In this document: in pieces, positions 61,423 through 64,000 of the stretch | How positions within the stretch are numbered: position 1 is the stretch's first letter | Layout: each line of letters starts with the position of its first letter | Origin: Christensenellaceae bacterium Phil7 | GTDB taxonomy: Bacteria; Bacillota; Clostridia; Christensenellales; CAG-138 | Direction: 5' to 3' | Assembly (NCBI GenBank): GCA_001940845.1 | Contig: MSGV01000023.1 | Location: forward strand, 62,001-126,000 | DNA: 64,000 nucleotides | The notes under the pieces: generated by a model | The model's input: the letters and a program-made list of their open reading frames with translations, nothing else | The model's database searches: none | What the model was told of the DNA's origin: nothing | Position numbers and translations under genes: made by a program

Positions 61423-62133
61423 TCAAATGGGTTGGTTCAGGAGTTCTAGCGTTGCCTTTGCGGCATGCTGCCCGGCTTCCTGTTTTGAACTGCCATCTCC
61501 AAAACCATATACAACTCCGCCTATGCTTACCTGCATAGTGAAAATACGCTTATGATCAGGACCATTAATTCCAATAACAGTATATTTTAGCTCTCCTGCA
61601 TGACGATGCTGCACATATTCTTGCAGCAATGTTTTATAATCCTTAACGGAAACGCTCTTGATAGCATCCTCTATGCTGGTGCGCACAAAGCTCAATATGA
61701 ATTGTCGGGCAGGTTCAATACCTCCATCAAGGTAGATAGCTCCAATGACGGCTTCAAGCGCATCGGAGAGTATTGAGGGCTTTTCGCGTCCGCCGGTATT
61801 TTCTTCGCCGTGACTGAGCAGCAGATAGCTGCCAAGATTGAGGCTTCGAGCGACATCAAAAAGCGCAGGCTCGTAAACCGCACGTGAACGAGTTCTTGTC
61901 ATCAAACCCTCATTCATATTCGGATAATTTTTGTAAAGGTATTCGCTGACGCAAAGCTCAAGTACAGCATCACCTAAGAACTCCATTCGTTCGTTGTGTT
62001 TATGTGCTTTGTTTTCACCATTTACATAAGAAGAATGGGTGAGCGCAACATTTAGAGTTTCAAGGTCTGTGAAGTTGTAGCTGAGCTTTGCGGAAAGTTG
62101 ATTAAGTGACGCAATGCGTGTTTCAGAAAGCAT
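61423..62133 (-). CDS. rnc: Ribonuclease III
   Basis: HNERMEFLGDAVLELCVSEYLY, SDALEAVIGAIYLDGG, C-terminal dsRBD GFGDGSSKQEAGQHAAKATLELL. Confidence 0.96.
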   Translation of the reverse strand: MLSETRIASLNQLSAKLSYNFTDLETLNVALTHSSYVNGENKAHKHNERMEFLGDAVLELCVSEYLYKNYPNMNEGLMTRTRSRAVYEPALFDVARSLNLGSYLLLSHGEENTGGREKPSILSDALEAVIGAIYLDGGIEPARQFILSFVRTSIEDAIKSVSVKDYKTLLQEYVQHRHAGELKYTVIGINGPDHKRIFTMQVSIGGVVYGFGDGSSKQEAGQHAAKATLELLNQPI

Positions 62134-62218
62134 TTATTCCTCCGCAAAAGATATGTTTATTCGCCCATACCGTAATTCAATTCTATCAAGAGCGGCATGG
62201 GCGAATACCGATAAGTAT

Positions 62219-62440
62219 TTATTTGGATTCAACATAGGCGGCAACGTCGCCGACGGTTTTTAGCTTGGGCAGATCTTCTTCCGGGATCTCGATGCCATAG
62301 CGTTCTTCAAGGCCGGTGACGAGCTCCACTATATCGAGCGAATCGGCTTTAAGATCATCGATTAGTCTGGATTCTGCTGTAACAGTATCAATGGAGATAC
62401 CAAGCTGAGCAGCAATGCTCTCGCGAATTTCATTAAGCAT
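62219..62440 (-). CDS. acpP: Acyl carrier protein
   Basis: DDLKADSLDIVELVTGLEERYGIEIPEEDLPKLKTVGDVAAYVESK. Confidence 0.97.
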   Translation of the reverse strand: MLNEIRESIAAQLGISIDTVTAESRLIDDLKADSLDIVELVTGLEERYGIEIPEEDLPKLKTVGDVAAYVESK

Positions 62441-62530
62441 ATCTATTCTCCTTTTGAATGATTGAATTAATCCAACGCTATTTTAGCGCAAATTGCGCTT
62501 TAAGTCAAATCAAAATTGCGAGGACAGAGT

Positions 62531-63553
62531 TTATTCTGAGGTTTGCATGGATTTTTCAACAAAATCCTCTATTTGACCGACAACATTACCATTTATGAGC
62601 ATACGAGCTTGATTTATCGCAGATGCAATAGCTTTTGCATCGCTGTTACCATGCGCTTTGATGATGCCGCTGCGTATTCCAAGCAGCGGAGCTCCGCCAT
62701 ACTCCTTATAATCCATCTTTGCTTTGAGAGATTTAAAGGCAGATTTGCTCATCGCTGCACCAAGCTTAGATAGAGTTGAGCCCATGAGCTCGGCTTTAAG
62801 CATTGTCAGCAGGGTGGAGATGGTTCCCTCCATGCTTTTAAGTATGGCGTTTCCCACAAATCCATCACAGACGACTACATCATAATCACCGCTCATAACT
62901 TCGCGCGCTTCGCAGTTGCCGATGAAATTTATATCTTCCTCTGCTTTAAGCAGCGCGTATGATGCTTTGGTGAGCTCATTGCCCTTTCCCTCTTCAGTTC
63001 CGTTGCTGATGATTCCAATGCGGGGAGCACTGATGCCGAGCACACCATTCATATATGCAGTTCCCATCTTTGCGAACTGAACCAAATATTCAGGCTTGCA
63101 ATCAGCGTTGGCTCCGCAGTCTATAAGCATGACAGGCCCTTTAAGCGAGGGCATAACCGGAGCAAGCGCAGGGCGAAGTATGCCGCGAATACGCTTGACG
63201 ATGAGTGTGGCTCCGGCAAGTATTGCTCCTGAGCTGCCCGCCGATATGAAGCAATCCGCCTCACCATTGGCAACGATTTGAAGTGCTTTCACGAGCGAGC
63301 TCTCCTTCTTATGCTTGATAGCGATCGTCGGCTGTTCATCGCAGGTGATGATATCCGGAGCATGAACGATTTTTATTCGGTGTTTCAAGCCTGTGTAATC
63401 GGATTCATATTTGCTGAGCTCATTCTGGATCAACGCAGCATCGCCGGTGAATATGATGCTGAAGTCATCATACCTGGACATTGCCTGAAGTGTGCCTTCA
63501 ATGATTGCACCAGGAGAATTGTCCCCTCCGAATGCATCAATGGCAAATTTCAT
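62531..63553 (-). CDS. plsX: Phosphate acyltransferase PlsX
   Basis: MKFAIDAFGGDNSPGAIIEG, CFISAGSSGAILAGATLIVKRIRGILRPALAP, VCDGFVGNAILKSMEG. Confidence 0.96.
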   Translation of the reverse strand: MKFAIDAFGGDNSPGAIIEGTLQAMSRYDDFSIIFTGDAALIQNELSKYESDYTGLKHRIKIVHAPDIITCDEQPTIAIKHKKESSLVKALQIVANGEADCFISAGSSGAILAGATLIVKRIRGILRPALAPVMPSLKGPVMLIDCGANADCKPEYLVQFAKMGTAYMNGVLGISAPRIGIISNGTEEGKGNELTKASYALLKAEEDINFIGNCEAREVMSGDYDVVVCDGFVGNAILKSMEGTISTLLTMLKAELMGSTLSKLGAAMSKSAFKSLKAKMDYKEYGGAPLLGIRSGIIKAHGNSDAKAIASAINQARMLINGNVVGQIEDFVEKSMQTSE

Positions 63554-63756
63554 AAATAATACCACCTTTCATTATCACGAATGAATGTATGATTGCATGG
63601 AGCGAATGAAAGATAAATATATGTAAAACACGAGAACCTTCCATATCGTTCGCACGCATCGGGTTTGCTTTACGGTCGGTATAAAGTATGATGCCTGATG
63701 AATTGGATAATACAAAGCAAAGCCGACGGTAATCGCGAAACCTTCATTATTATAGT

Positions 63757-63785
63757 GTATTTTATGGAAAATTTCAATTGTTTAT
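63757..63785 (-). promoter_or_regulatory. SigA-type promoter of plsX with long leader
   Basis: Minus strand TTGAAA-17 bp-TATAAT; coordinates approximate. Confidence 0.6.
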
Positions 63786-63882
63786 CAAAGCCGGATCAGG
63801 CATTATCATCGTTTTTGCTGTGTTATTGAAATTAATGCCGGTTTATGTTAAAATAGAATCAATATGATCGGAGGATAAAAAA

Positions 63883-64000
63883 TTGAAAAAGACACTTGCG
63901 TGGATCTGTATTGCGCTTACTGGGGCAGCATTTATAATGCTTTGCCTGGTGCTGATATTACGAATTCAACTATGGATTCCTATCATAATGTTTGCGATTG
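63883..64000 (+). CDS. Start of a membrane-anchored protein, truncated by window end
   Basis: GGAGG followed by TTG start: (M)KKTLAWICIALTGAAFIMLCLVLILRIQLWIPIIMFAI, open to window end. Confidence 0.5.
   Translation, partial: MKKTLAWICIALTGAAFIMLCLVLILRIQLWIPIIMFAI

Overview
This 64 kb window is dense, mostly housekeeping chromosome from a spore-forming Clostridia-like Firmicute (spoIVA and ylbJ present; rnc-acpP-plsX, smc-ftsY and ackA-yceD-rpmF blocks intact). I support about 55 CDS, plus promoters close to consensus and several hairpins or terminators with near-perfect stems. I see no rRNA, tRNA, CRISPR array or intact mobile element. The most unusual items are: (1) an intact large-serine-recombinase-like protein whose catalytic Ser and Arg positions look replaced, encoded inside a recX-birA-nnr housekeeping operon; (2) a stand-alone 1071-aa SNF2-type helicase of the kind normally fused to a DNA methylase in conjugative elements, placed between a PHP phosphatase and an orphan type IIA topoisomerase B subunit; (3) a NadD-YqeK fusion whose promoter suggests a leaderless mRNA; (4) an ArsR-type regulator divergent from a cell-wall surface protein, with an inverted repeat over the surface-protein -10; (5) an inverted repeat framing a consensus promoter upstream of a DUF4173 membrane protein; (6) a possible pseudoknot or hairpin in the long plsX leader. 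All family names come from motif recognition by eye; no database search was run.
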